Counted from the first letter of the stretch, positions 38,369-48,291 are shown. The stretch: 64,000 nucleotides of DNA from Fusicatenibacter sp. (GCA_022766945.1 JALEOU010000069.1:62001-126000), one strand, 5' to 3'. A program made the numbers and translations. Notes: generated by a model not told the origin, from the sequence alone.

Positions 38369-39658
38369 TCAGTTCGCTGCGAAAAAATCCTCTTCCATCA
38401 GATTTTCCAGCAGTTCCGCAAACAGGGTATTGGCCCACGCAAACCATGGACGCGTAAACTGTTCCGGCGCATTCGGGTCAAACGACTCATGCATATAGTT
38501 TGTTCCGCCGTGGGTATTGGAAAGCATCTCCAGACAGTCCAGAATCTCCTGACGGTCGATGGAAGTCAGTGCCTGCATCACAATACCGATCGGCCAGATA
38601 TACCCTTCCGGTGTGTGAGGACTTCCAACGCCTTTCGCCAGCTTTCCTTTGTAATAATATGGATTATCCGATGAAAGGATGAAGTTTCTGGTATTGCGGT
38701 ACAGCGGATCTTTCGGACTGCAGTATCCAAGATACGGCATCGCCAGCAGACTTGGGGAATTCGCGTCATCCATCATCACATAGTTGCCGAATCCATCGGT
38801 CTCGTAGGCGTAAATCTTTCCGTATTTCGGATGATCCACAATCGCATAATCATCGATTCCATCGCGAATCTCATTTGCCAGGTTTTCACACCGAAGTGCC
38901 AGCGCCTCGTCCGCATAGCACTCGCGGCAGATCTCGGCAGCATCTGTCAGAGCCACTACCGCCATCATATTGGACGGAATCAGATAGCCGAAACGGCAGG
39001 TATCATCGGAAGGACGGAAGCCTGACCAGGTCATTCCCGTCACATTGACCGGACGTCCCAGTCCTCCTGCCGGAAGTGTATCAGACTTGATACAATGACT
39101 CCTGCGGAAGAAATAGTCCGACTGTTTGTGATCCTGCTCTGTCGTAAAGGTCTCCACGATCAGCTCCATCATTTTGTGGAAGGTTTCCGTAAAAATACGG
39201 TCGCATCCGACTGTTTTCCAGTAAGTGTATCCCAGATACAGCGGTGCGCACAGAGAATCCACCTCATATTTTCTCTCCCACACATAATCATTCTTCTTTG
39301 TCTCATCCTCGTAACCGCCGTTGGCTCCGTTGGGGCCTTCGTTAAACGCATTTGCATATGGGTCTGCACAGACCATCTCCGCCTGTTTTGCGATCACCCC
39401 TTCCAGAATCTTCTGCAGCTCTTTATCTTCCGGGGCAAACCGCACATAGGGTCTTACCTGTGCCGCGGAATCTCTCAGCCACATCGCCGGAATGTCACCT
39501 GTGATCACGAAATAGCTTCCGTCCTCCAGCTGCTTTACGGTTGTCTCCATCGTGTTCAGGAAACACTGTTTCGCCAGAGGTGCAAGGGATGGGTAGTGTT
39601 CGCTGTAATAATCCTCCAGTTTTTGCGCCCGAGTCAGTAATATATCGGGAATGTTCAT
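38369..39658 (-). CDS. GH125 exo-alpha-1,6-mannosidase family
   Basis: VITGDIPAMWLRDSAAQVRPYV; TGMTWSGFRPSDDTCRFGYLIPSNMMAVVAL; HESFDPNAPEQFTRPWFAWANTLFAEL. Confidence 0.92.
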   Translation of the reverse strand: MNIPDILLTRAQKLEDYYSEHYPSLAPLAKQCFLNTMETTVKQLEDGSYFVITGDIPAMWLRDSAAQVRPYVRFAPEDKELQKILEGVIAKQAEMVCADPYANAFNEGPNGANGGYEDETKKNDYVWERKYEVDSLCAPLYLGYTYWKTVGCDRIFTETFHKMMELIVETFTTEQDHKQSDYFFRRSHCIKSDTLPAGGLGRPVNVTGMTWSGFRPSDDTCRFGYLIPSNMMAVVALTDAAEICRECYADEALALRCENLANEIRDGIDDYAIVDHPKYGKIYAYETDGFGNYVMMDDANSPSLLAMPYLGYCSPKDPLYRNTRNFILSSDNPYYYKGKLAKGVGSPHTPEGYIWPIGIVMQALTSIDRQEILDCLEMLSNTHGGTNYMHESFDPNAPEQFTRPWFAWANTLFAELLENLMEEDFFAAN

Positions 39659-39729
39659 AAGTTGTACCTCCTCCTGTTCGAAATCGCTACCCAGATTATA
39701 CCAGAGAAATGAGGTATTGGCAACGGACA

Positions 39730-40455
39730 TTAACGGTCCATGATCTTACAGAAAACAATCGCTACCGCCGTACTCACCGCGGTAGCTACGATCCCGGGTC
39801 CTACAATTGCTGCCGGATTTGCGCTGCCATACTGACTTCTGTAGGCAATCACATTTACCGGAATCAGCTGCAGCGAAGAGATATTCAGAATCAGAAAGGT
39901 ACACATCTCGTTGCTCGCGGTTCCTCTTACGACTGCCCTCTTCTGGCGTTTTTTTGTACCGTACCCGTATGACGTGATTTCCTTTCCGGACACAGTTCCC
40001 TGCAGTGATCTGCTCCCGGTATGCCGCTCTTCCTCCAGAAGTGCCAGCTCCTCCATCGCCATCAGTCCCGGCGGTGTGGCAGCAGCCCCAAGCCCAAAGA
40101 AATTTGCAATCAGATTGACCGCGATACGCTCCAGTGCCGGGTGTCCTTCCGGTATATCCGGAAACAGAAAGCGAAGAAACGGACGGATCTTCCGTGTGAT
40201 CCCTTCCAGTATCCCCGCTTTTCCTGCAACCTCCATCAATCCGGTCCACATCGCCGTGACGCCAAGCAGGCTGATCGCCAGCATCACTGCTTCCCGGGAC
40301 GCATCAATGGCCCCTTCTGTCACTGCACCCAGATTTCCGGTACACGCTCCATAAAAAATACCGACAAGAAGCATTCCGCCCCACAAATAATTCATACCCT
40401 GCACATCCTGTATATTCGGATTTTTTATACTATATTCCGCTTGTGTCCAGGTCAT
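39730..40455 (-). CDS. spmA: Spore maturation protein A
   Basis: GMLLVGIFYGACTGNLGAVTEGAIDASREAVMLAISLLGVTAMWTGLMEVAGKAGIL...NLIANFFGLGAAATPPGLMAMEEL. Confidence 0.93.
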   Translation of the reverse strand: MTWTQAEYSIKNPNIQDVQGMNYLWGGMLLVGIFYGACTGNLGAVTEGAIDASREAVMLAISLLGVTAMWTGLMEVAGKAGILEGITRKIRPFLRFLFPDIPEGHPALERIAVNLIANFFGLGAAATPPGLMAMEELALLEEERHTGSRSLQGTVSGKEITSYGYGTKKRQKRAVVRGTASNEMCTFLILNISSLQLIPVNVIAYRSQYGSANPAAIVGPGIVATAVSTAVAIVFCKIMDR

Positions 40456-40542
40456 GACACCTCAGACGATATCTTTTCCCATGTCAGTTAACTTTACTCT
40501 CATGGATTCAATTCCGCTGTTTTTTAATACTTTCCCGGTTTT

Positions 40543-40701
40543 CTATATGTTAGAACCGAACAGTCCGAAGAGAATCATTCCATTTTCCTTCTGGAAATCA
40601 TAAATTGTATCTGAGAGGGAGGACACTTTTCCCGTTGTTCCATTCTGATCATGAATCAGTTTGTTTACCGTTTTCGTTATCGGATTTCTGTCGAACTCCA
40701 A
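40543..40701 (-). other. Unannotated small ORF or gene remnant downstream of rsmI
   Basis: LEFDRNPITKTVNKLIHDQNGTTGKVSSLSDTIYDFQKENGMILFGLFGSNI; open frame continues upstream to the rsmI TAG in the same frame. Confidence 0.4.
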
Positions 40702-40710
40702 GGTTTGTCT

Positions 40711-40733
40711 GTCCCAGGGCTTATTAAATTTTT
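40711..40733 (-). repeat. Copy 2 of the AAATTTAATAAGCCC[A/T]GGGAC element
   Basis: 22/23 identical to the 3' flank of spoIIR; starts within 15 nt of the rsmI stop. Confidence 0.6.
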
Positions 40734-40743
40734 CTAAATTTTT

Positions 40744-41598
40744 CTAAACTTCCGTCTCCCGTTCCAGCAGATACCGGTACACTTCTCTTTTGGAAATGCC
40801 CCGGTCTTTTGCCACCAGCTTCATGGCTTCTTTTCTTGCGATTCCCTGTTTTTCATACTGCTTCATATGTTCCTCGATGGGAATCTCATCAAAGGCTGCC
40901 CGGGCTTTTTCTTCCAGCTCCCTGCGGCTGCGCCCTTCCAGCACCAGGACGCATTCCCCTTTCGGTTCTTCCGTCTCATAGCGGGTAATGGCATCCGACA
41001 GTGTTGTCTGCCAGGCTGTTTCATGTTTTTTCGTCAGCTCCCGACACAAGGTCATCCGACGGTTGCCTAACACTTCCAGAAGCTCTTTCAGTGTCTTTTT
41101 CAGCCGGTGGGGCGCCTCGTAAAGGATGATCGTCCTTGTCTCATCCCTCAGCTCTTCCAGCACCTGCTGTCTTTCTTTTTTATCCGGGGGCAAAAATGCC
41201 TCGAAGGCAAAGCGTCTGGTCGAAAGCCCGGACAGCGTCAGCGCCGTCACGCAGGCACAGGCTCCGGGCAGACTGGTTACTTCCACCCCGGCTTCACCGG
41301 CCATCCTCACCAGTTCTTCGCCCGGGTCTGAGATACCGGGTGTTCCCGCATCGGTAATCAGTGCAATATTGGTTCCCGCCAGCAGTTTTTCCACCAGCTC
41401 GCGCCCTTTCTCGTATTTGTTATACTCATGATAACTCGTCATGGGCGTATGAATTTCAAAATGGTTCAGCAGTTTGATGCTGTTTCTGGTATCCTCCGCC
41501 GCAATCAGATCCACTTCCTTTAGGGTTCGGATCACACGGGAGGTCATGTCTTCCAGATTTCCGATCGGGGTCGCGCATAAATACAATTTGCCAGCCAT
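40744..41598 (-). CDS. rsmI: 16S rRNA (cytidine(1402)-2'-O)-methyltransferase
   Basis: LYLCATPIGNLEDMTSRVIRTLKEVDLIAAEDTRNSIKLLNHF; ALITDAGTPGISDPG. Confidence 0.96.
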   Translation of the reverse strand: MAGKLYLCATPIGNLEDMTSRVIRTLKEVDLIAAEDTRNSIKLLNHFEIHTPMTSYHEYNKYEKGRELVEKLLAGTNIALITDAGTPGISDPGEELVRMAGEAGVEVTSLPGACACVTALTLSGLSTRRFAFEAFLPPDKKERQQVLEELRDETRTIILYEAPHRLKKTLKELLEVLGNRRMTLCRELTKKHETAWQTTLSDAITRYETEEPKGECVLVLEGRSRRELEEKARAAFDEIPIEEHMKQYEKQGIARKEAMKLVAKDRGISKREVYRYLLERETEV

Positions 41599-41621
41599 GG
41601 ATATCCTCCTTTTCTCCGGTT

Positions 41622-42362
41622 TTATCTTCCGTCTCCGTACAGTCTGCGGATCTCTTCGGTGTATACTCCGGGACTGTCGTAGACGATCAGCGGTTTTTCC
41701 ACTGTGATTCTCTGATTTCCGCCCTTCATAGCCTCGATCAGCACCAGGTTCGGTTCCCGATCCACAAAAGGGTAAACCAGCTGCATGCGTTTTGGCTCCA
41801 GGCGATATTTTTTTAAGGTACAGAAGATCTCCGCCAGGCGGAACGGCCGGTGTACCAGATAGAACCGCCCTTTTGTCTTCAGAACATCAGAAGCAGCCCG
41901 TGCCACGTCCTCGAAGGTACATAGTACCTCGTGACGTGCGATTGTCTTTTCTTCCACCGCGTTGGTCAGCCCGTGCTGCCCCGTCATATAAGGCGGATTG
42001 CAGGTCACTACCTCAAAGGATTCCTTTCCGAATAATTCCGCCGCACATTTTACATCACCCTCCACGATTGTAATCTCGTCCTCCAGATGATTGTAGAGAA
42101 CACTCCTCTTTGCCATGTCCGCGCTCATGGTCTGGATCTCCAGACCCGAAAAATGCTTTCCCTGTGTCTTTGCCCGAAGCAGGATCGGCACGATACCGGA
42201 TCCGGTGCACAGATCCAGCGCACGCTCTCCGGGCCTGACTTTTGCATAGGATGCGAGAAGCACTGCATCAATGCCATAGCAGAAAAGAGACGGTTTCTGA
42301 ATCATCCAGTACCCGTTCTGCAGATCATCCAGGCGTTCTCCCTCTTTTAACTGTATTTCCAT
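41622..42362 (-). CDS. tRNA1(Val) (adenine(37)-N6)-methyltransferase-like protein
   Basis: LDLCTGSGIVPILLRAKT; VVTCNPPYM (NPPY). Confidence 0.88.
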   Translation of the reverse strand: MEIQLKEGERLDDLQNGYWMIQKPSLFCYGIDAVLLASYAKVRPGERALDLCTGSGIVPILLRAKTQGKHFSGLEIQTMSADMAKRSVLYNHLEDEITIVEGDVKCAAELFGKESFEVVTCNPPYMTGQHGLTNAVEEKTIARHEVLCTFEDVARAASDVLKTKGRFYLVHRPFRLAEIFCTLKKYRLEPKRMQLVYPFVDREPNLVLIEAMKGGNQRITVEKPLIVYDSPGVYTEEIRRLYGDGR

Positions 42363-42406
42363 GTTTCTTCCCCCTCTTAGCGGATAGTGCTGCAATCAAC
42401 TTATCG

Positions 42407-42439
42407 AAAAAAGGAGTGCCGGCTTTTTTACGACACTCC
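42407..42439 (-). terminator. Hairpin with T-run between ricT and trmN-like genes
   Basis: GGAGTGtCG...CGgCACTCC TTTTTT on minus strand. Confidence 0.7.
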
Positions 42440-42471
42440 CCTGCTTTTTATTTCCTCATTTCCGTATCAGG

Positions 42472-43383
42472 TTACTTATCTTCCAGTTTTTCCAGCTCTT
42501 TCAGCTCTTCCGGAGAAAGTTCCTCAACAAGCCTGTCTTTCTTCTTATCCTTGCCTTTTTCTTTCTTATGTCTCGGCTTGAATTTCAACTCCTCCACCGG
42601 ATACTCCCGAAGTTCTTTCTCGTCATTGACATCCACCAGAACCTTGACCAGCTGGCGCAGAACATTGACGCCTGATACCTCGCCCTTCATCCCATCCGGC
42701 GTTGTCACAAAGTCTCCAACGCCCGGAAGCTTCCGGTTCAGATATTCATATGTCTCCTGCTCATTTTTCAGGCAGCACATCAGCCTTCCGCAGACTCCGG
42801 AAATCTTGGTGGGATTCAGAGAAAGATTCTGCTCTTTCGCCATCTTAATAGATACCGGGGCAAACTCCGCAAGGTACGTATGACAGCACAGCGGTCTGCC
42901 GCAGATTCCCATGCCGCCCAGAATCTTGGTCTCATCCCGCACGCCAATCTGGCGAAGCTCAATTCTCGTCTTAAATACCGCTGCCAGATCCTTTACCAGC
43001 TCACGGAAATCGATTCTTCCGTCCGCGGTAAAGTAAAACAGGACTTTATTGTTATCAAAGGTATACTCTGCATCAATCAGTTTCATTTCCAGATTATGTG
43101 CTTTGATCTTCTTCTGGCAGATCACGAAAGCATCCTTCTCTTTTTTGCGGTTGCTCTCTTCCCGGGCGTCATCCTTAGGCGTGGCAACCCGTATGACCTC
43201 TTTGAGAGGCTGAATCACTTTGGAATCATCCACCTCTTTGGGTCCCAGCACTACCAGCCCGTATTCCACACCTCTGGCAGTCTCTACGATCACATGGTCT
43301 CCCACCTGGATTTCCAGATCCCTGGGAGAAAAATAATATACTTTTCCTACGTTTCGAAAACGTACTCCTATAATTGTTGTCAT
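42472..43383 (-). CDS. ricT: PSP1/RicT (YaaT) family protein
   Basis: MTTIIGVRFRNVGKVYYFSP; GGMGICGRPLCCHTYLAEFAPVSIKMAKEQNLSLNPTKISGVCGRLMCCL. Confidence 0.95.
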   Translation of the reverse strand: MTTIIGVRFRNVGKVYYFSPRDLEIQVGDHVIVETARGVEYGLVVLGPKEVDDSKVIQPLKEVIRVATPKDDAREESNRKKEKDAFVICQKKIKAHNLEMKLIDAEYTFDNNKVLFYFTADGRIDFRELVKDLAAVFKTRIELRQIGVRDETKILGGMGICGRPLCCHTYLAEFAPVSIKMAKEQNLSLNPTKISGVCGRLMCCLKNEQETYEYLNRKLPGVGDFVTTPDGMKGEVSGVNVLRQLVKVLVDVNDEKELREYPVEELKFKPRHKKEKGKDKKKDRLVEELSPEELKELEKLEDK

Positions 43384-43387
43384 TTTA

Positions 43388-44377
43388 TCAGTTTTCCTTT
43401 ATTGTCAGGAACAAAAGTTCCATAGTCAAATCAAAATTCACATTGGCTTTCAGACGCACCCTGGCCTTCTGAATGGCATCAATGATCTGTTCCAGTCCCT
43501 CATAAGAGCTCTTCTTCGCTCTCTCACGGATGGAATTGATCTCCTGCTTAAATACCAGTGTATCCACTTCCCGGGTTGCTTTAAACAAAAGGACATCCCG
43601 AAACCATACGGAAAAAATATCCAGATAGTCCTCGATATTGTCCTTCTCCGCTGTCAGTTTTTTGATGGCTTCCACAATCTCATGCAGCTGCATGGTATCC
43701 GAATAGCGCACCAGGCGCAGTGCATTTTCCAGCACTTCGGCATACTCCGGTGAACCTGCGATACGCTCCGCCTTTCCGATATTTCCCTGCGCAAGGGAAG
43801 CATCCACCTCCGCCTGATAATCCGGAATATGCATCCGCTCCATCAGATAATTCTTTACCATCTGATTTCCCACCGGCTTCAGATTCAGCTGTACGCATCG
43901 CGATGTAATCGTCGGCAGAAGCGCATCCGGATTGTCTGCCAGAAGCAGGATCACCGCATAGGCCGGGGGCTCTTCAATTGTCTTCAGCAGCGCATTCTGC
44001 GCCTGCAGAGTCATTTTCTGAGCTTCATTTATAATATAAATCTTATACGGACTGCCGTATGGCTTGATTGTCACGTCATTGATCAGCTGTTCGCGGATCT
44101 CGTCGATGCTGATCGTATTCGGCTTCTCATGAGTGATAGAAATAATATCCGGATGATTCTTGCTGATTGCTTTTCTGCAGGAAGGACACTCCATACACGG
44201 CTCAATCCCATGCTGTTCACACTGCAGTGTCATAGCGAACAGTGTTGCCAGCAGTTTCTTCCCGGATCCGCTTTCCCCGCCGAAAAGATAGGCATGAGAG
44301 ACCTTTCCCATGGAAATTGCATTCTGCAGATGCTCAATAATCTCCTGATGGCCTACTACGTCACGAAAACCCTGCAT
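43388..44377 (-). CDS. holB: DNA polymerase III subunit delta'
   Basis: FRDVVGHQEIIEHLQNAISMGKVSHAYLFGGESGSGKK; CxECxxC zinc motif; NALLKTIEEPPAYAVILLLADNPDALLPTITSRC. Confidence 0.94.
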   Translation of the reverse strand: MQGFRDVVGHQEIIEHLQNAISMGKVSHAYLFGGESGSGKKLLATLFAMTLQCEQHGIEPCMECPSCRKAISKNHPDIISITHEKPNTISIDEIREQLINDVTIKPYGSPYKIYIINEAQKMTLQAQNALLKTIEEPPAYAVILLLADNPDALLPTITSRCVQLNLKPVGNQMVKNYLMERMHIPDYQAEVDASLAQGNIGKAERIAGSPEYAEVLENALRLVRYSDTMQLHEIVEAIKKLTAEKDNIEDYLDIFSVWFRDVLLFKATREVDTLVFKQEINSIRERAKKSSYEGLEQIIDAIQKARVRLKANVNFDLTMELLFLTIKEN

Positions 44378-44437
44378 AAAATCACCTCCTGAATTATTTT
44401 TCGTATCACTTTCAATCAAACAGATCGAACCGACCCG

Positions 44438-45055
44438 TTACTTACGCTCATTATAGCACAGTTTTTTTTCTTGTTCCACAAAATTCTGAATTTCAGAAAA
44501 ACAATCCTCTATCACTCCGTTGTTGGAAAATCGTTTCAAAATCCCGGCCTTCCGGATTTTTTCCTCCGCAAAATCCTCACAGTCTGCCAGAAAACGACGG
44601 CACATTTCCGCATATTTCGGCTGCTCCTGTTTTCGTTCTCTCTTCAGCGCTCTTGCCAGACGAATGCCGTCCTCTGTCTCCACGTACAGCGGAACCAGGA
44701 TTTTCTCGCCAAAATGAGCCTTCATTTTCTGATAAGAGTCCAGCGTCCCAATACCCAGATAATCATACTTTTCAGGGCAAATCTGCCCGTCGTCCGCCGT
44801 AAAATAATACCAGGGGCCGTGCACCGTCTGATACATCCGCTCTTCTATAATCTTTCCTTCTCTCCGGAGCCTGGCAAGCCTTTCCTCCGTCACAAAAAAG
44901 TATTCTCTTCCGTTCTCCTCACCGCTTCGGATCGGTCTCGTAGTATACAGGATCAGCGGCTTCAGTTCCAGATCTGCCTGTTTCAGCAGATGCTCGTAGA
45001 TATGATCCTTTCCGGAAGCACTTTTCCCCATCAAATAAAAGATTTTTCCCATCAT
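44438..45055 (-). CDS. Guanylate kinase-like protein
   Basis: MMGKIFYLMGKSASGKDHIYEHLL; LYTTRPIRSGEENGREYFFVTEE. Confidence 0.85.
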   Translation of the reverse strand: MMGKIFYLMGKSASGKDHIYEHLLKQADLELKPLILYTTRPIRSGEENGREYFFVTEERLARLRREGKIIEERMYQTVHGPWYYFTADDGQICPEKYDYLGIGTLDSYQKMKAHFGEKILVPLYVETEDGIRLARALKRERKQEQPKYAEMCRRFLADCEDFAEEKIRKAGILKRFSNNGVIEDCFSEIQNFVEQEKKLCYNERK

Positions 45056-45188
45056 CCATTCCCCGTTCTGTTCCTTCTTCCAACCGGAAGCAGCACCTAT
45101 TGATAAGTGTGCCGCCTTCTGGATTTTCATCCAAAATGCGGCGCACTTATCAGTATACCATGGGTAATTCCCAACTACAACCGATTTC

Positions 45189-45728
45189 TTAATTGGCACC
45201 CAGCCGGCCCAGACCCATAAGGATACTTTCTATTCCAATCAGGATCAGATAAATTCCGATGATCCAGTCCATGGACAATAGGGAGATGAACGGATTTAAG
45301 ATCATCAAAAATCCAAGGATCACGCCCAGCACATTGACGATCAGTGAAAACAGATAAGAAAGATTTCCCGCTGTGATCCGGATCATATGTAAATGCGACA
45401 GTCGGGAAATACAGTGTGCAATAAACCACACCGGAAGCAGCAGTGTCAGAATCCACTTCAGCGCATCCGGATAGACCAGAAGCATGATTCCGGCCATAAC
45501 ACTTAAGATTCCGGAAATCAGAGAGATCGTGGGACCAAAACCCGTATGCTGTTCCATCTTGATGTAAAAAACCATATCCGCGATTCCTGTGAGCACTGCC
45601 GTGATCCCATAGACAATCACCACCCCACTGATTGCGCTTCCCGGATGGACAAAGGTTCGGATTCCAAGAATTACCAGCAGAATTCCCGCAGTCAGTTCCA
45701 GCCACCCGAATCCGGAACGCCTTTTCAT
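45189..45728 (-). CDS. HdeD-like/DUF308 membrane protein
   Basis: Six hydrophobic segments; GILLVILGIRTFVHPGSAISGVVIVYGITAVLTGIADMV. Confidence 0.8.
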   Translation of the reverse strand: MKRRSGFGWLELTAGILLVILGIRTFVHPGSAISGVVIVYGITAVLTGIADMVFYIKMEQHTGFGPTISLISGILSVMAGIMLLVYPDALKWILTLLLPVWFIAHCISRLSHLHMIRITAGNLSYLFSLIVNVLGVILGFLMILNPFISLLSMDWIIGIYLILIGIESILMGLGRLGAN

Positions 45729-47554
45729 ACGGCAGCACCATCCTTTCTGTTTAATATTTCCATAAATTCTTCTCCGGTGATAGTTTCTCTTTCATACAGG
45801 AACATCGCCAGTTCATCCAGTTTTTTCCTGTTTTCCGTCAGCAGCTGTCTCGCCTTTTCATGCTGTTCCTTGACCAGAGATACGACCATCTGGTCGATTT
45901 CTTTCTGTGTGTCTGCGGAACAGGTCAGTGAACTGTCGCCGCCCAGATACTGGTTTGTCACCGTCTCCATAGCTACCATATCAAATTTCTCACTCATGCC
46001 ATACTGTGTAATCATCGCGCGGGCCAGCTTGGTCGCCTGCTCGATATCATTGGAGGCTCCGGTAGTGATTTCCCCAAAAACCACTTCCTCTGCTGCACGC
46101 CCTCCGGTATACGTGGCGATCTTGTTTTCGATTTCCTGTTTGGTCAGCAAATATTTATCCCCCTGCTCCACCTGCATCGTGTAGCCCAGGGCACCCGAGG
46201 TTCTCGGAATAATCGTGATTTTCTGTACCGGCGCGGAATGTGTCTGCATCGCGGCCACCAGTGCATGACCGATCTCATGGTAAGCAACCACCTTTTTCTC
46301 CGCATCAGAAAGCACAGCGTTTTTCTTCTGATATCCGGCAATTACGACCTCAATGCTCTCCTCCAGATCCGACTGGTTGACCACAGTCCGTCCACTGCGC
46401 ACAGCACGAAGCGCTGCCTCATTGATAATATTGGCAAGCTCTGCTCCGGAAGCCCCAGAAGCCATCCTGGCAATCGTGTGAAAATCCACATCATCGGAAG
46501 CCTTGATTTTTCTGGCATGTACTTTCAGGATCGCTTCACGTCCCTGCAGATCCGGCAGTTCCACGGGTACCCGGCGATCAAAGCGTCCCGGTCTGGTCAG
46601 TGCCGGGTCCAGAGATTCCGGACGGTTCGTTGCCGCCAGAATGATCACGCCGTTATTTCCCTCAAATCCATCCATCTCAGTCAAAAGCTGATTCAGTGTC
46701 TGCTCACGCTCATCGTTTCCCCCGACCTGACCGTCACGTTTCTTTCCGATCGCATCAATCTCATCGATAAACACTATACAGGGAGCTTTTTCCTTGGCCT
46801 GCCGAAACAGATCCCGTACCTTGGACGCACCCATTCCCACAAACATCTCCACAAATTCAGACCCGGAGATGGAAAAGAACGGCACATTCGCCTCACCTGC
46901 AACAGCCTTCGCCAGCATGGTTTTTCCGGTGCCAGGAGGGCCTACCAGAAGAATACCCTTTGGCATGGATGCTCCCACTTCCGTATATTTGTCCGGATTA
47001 TGGAGATAATCCACGATTTCTGTCAGACTCTCCTTTGCCTCATCCTCTCCCGCTACGTCGCTGAAATGAATTCCCTCGGCAGACTGTACATAAATCTTGG
47101 CGTTGCTCTTACCCATGCCAAATGCCATCGAATTCTTGCCGCCCTGCTGTTCCATCAGCTTTTTGCTCATGTACTGACCAAGTCCGACAAAAATGAGCAG
47201 CGGCAGAATCACAGTCAGAAAAATACTGAGCAGCGGCGACATGGTTTTTTCGATATCTTTTGCAAATCTCGCGCCGGACTCATACAGACGCTCCGTAAGG
47301 CCCGGATCGTTCATCGTTCCGGTTTTATAGATTGCGGTATTTTCCTTGTTGGTGAAAATAATCTGGTTATCCTCCACCTGTACTTCGCCGATATCTTTCT
47401 TTTCGATCATGCTCATGAAGGTCCCATAGTCAACCTCCACCACCTGCCGTTTCATCAGCAGCGGTGTTACCAGCAGATTAAACAGAAACAAAACCAGCAG
47501 GACAATCACGTAATAATAAATTAAAGGCTTTTTTGGTGTTTTTACTTCTTTCAT
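45725..47554 (-). CDS. ftsH: ATP-dependent zinc metalloprotease FtsH
   Basis: [51 protein letters not shown] zinc motif. Confidence 0.97.
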   Translation of the reverse strand: MKEVKTPKKPLIYYYVIVLLVLFLFNLLVTPLLMKRQVVEVDYGTFMSMIEKKDIGEVQVEDNQIIFTNKENTAIYKTGTMNDPGLTERLYESGARFAKDIEKTMSPLLSIFLTVILPLLIFVGLGQYMSKKLMEQQGGKNSMAFGMGKSNAKIYVQSAEGIHFSDVAGEDEAKESLTEIVDYLHNPDKYTEVGASMPKGILLVGPPGTGKTMLAKAVAGEANVPFFSISGSEFVEMFVGMGASKVRDLFRQAKEKAPCIVFIDEIDAIGKKRDGQVGGNDEREQTLNQLLTEMDGFEGNNGVIILAATNRPESLDPALTRPGRFDRRVPVELPDLQGREAILKVHARKIKASDDVDFHTIARMASGASGAELANIINEAALRAVRSGRTVVNQSDLEESIEVVIAGYQKKNAVLSDAEKKVVAYHEIGHALVAAMQTHSAPVQKITIIPRTSGALGYTMQVEQGDKYLLTKQEIENKIATYTGGRAAEEVVFGEITTGASNDIEQATKLARAMITQYGMSEKFDMVAMETVTNQYLGGDSSLTCSADTQKEIDQMVVSLVKEQHEKARQLLTENRKKLDELAMFLYERETITGEEFMEILNRKDGAAV

Positions 47555-47703
47555 TTTGTATCCCCTCCCATTCTGTCTTCCTGAATCATCTGTGCTTCTA
47601 TCGCCTCCATGGACATAAGAAGCGCACGGTCTGCCGCCTGAATCGCAAAATCAATAGTTCCCTGTCTTTCATTATACGGTTTGAAAAAATAACTTCCATT
47701 CAC
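47551..47703 (-). CDS. Candidate 50-aa ORF translationally coupled to ftsH
   Basis: [56 protein letters not shown]; stop overlaps ftsH start (ATGA). Shorter than the ORF-track cutoff. Confidence 0.5.
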   Translation of the reverse strand: MNGSYFFKPYNERQGTIDFAIQAADRALLMSMEAIEAQMIQEDRMGGDTK

Positions 47704-47749
47704 AAAAACGGCAAAGTGTAAAAATGTTTTACACTTTGCCGTTTTTGTG
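47701..47749. terminator. Perfect 23-bp inverted repeat, terminator of the TetR gene
   Basis: CACAAAAACGGCAAAGTGTAAAA-atg-TTTTACACTTTGCCGTTTTTGTG. Confidence 0.92.
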
Positions 47750-47754
47750 AAACA

Positions 47755-48291
47755 TCAGGCATTGATTCTGTTTTGATTGCTGAGGATCAGATAGACCTGA
47801 TGAACAATCTCATCGAGATGTTCCGTATCCTCCGGGGTCCAGTACCGCAGTAACCCTAAGATCGCCTGCGTATGATACCGGAAGAAAAACTGCTGCTCCC
47901 ATGGCGTGTATCCCTGTTTAATTCCCTGCTTCTTTACAGTCGCTTCAAACAACTGACTGGTATGTTCCATCAGAAGATACTCAATCTCTTTTCCGTAATT
48001 CGATTCCATACTCTTTCGGATACCGGGAATCGCGTTAATCGCCAGCATAAAAAATTCCCTCAGTCCTTTCTCCGGATCCTCCTGCACACAGCAGTTCTGG
48101 AGAAGCTGCTTTGTCTCACGCTCCAGAACCCAGTCAAGGAGTTCCGGAATATCCGCAAAATGATAATAAAATGCCTGTCTCGTAATCTCGCACTCATCCA
48201 CGATATCTTTTACCGTCAGCTTTTTTACATTCTTTTCCACCACAAGCTTTCGGGCCGCTTCTGCGATCATCTCCTTCATATCCACTGCCAT
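47755..48291 (-). CDS. TetR family transcriptional regulator
   Basis: EAARKLVVEKNVKKLTVKDIVDECEITRQAFYYHFADIPELLDWVLE. Confidence 0.92.
   Translation of the reverse strand: MAVDMKEMIAEAARKLVVEKNVKKLTVKDIVDECEITRQAFYYHFADIPELLDWVLERETKQLLQNCCVQEDPEKGLREFFMLAINAIPGIRKSMESNYGKEIEYLLMEHTSQLFEATVKKQGIKQGYTPWEQQFFFRYHTQAILGLLRYWTPEDTEHLDEIVHQVYLILSNQNRINA

Noticed and set aside
46238-47524. 428-aa plus-strand ORF
   Set aside because: Antisense to ftsH.
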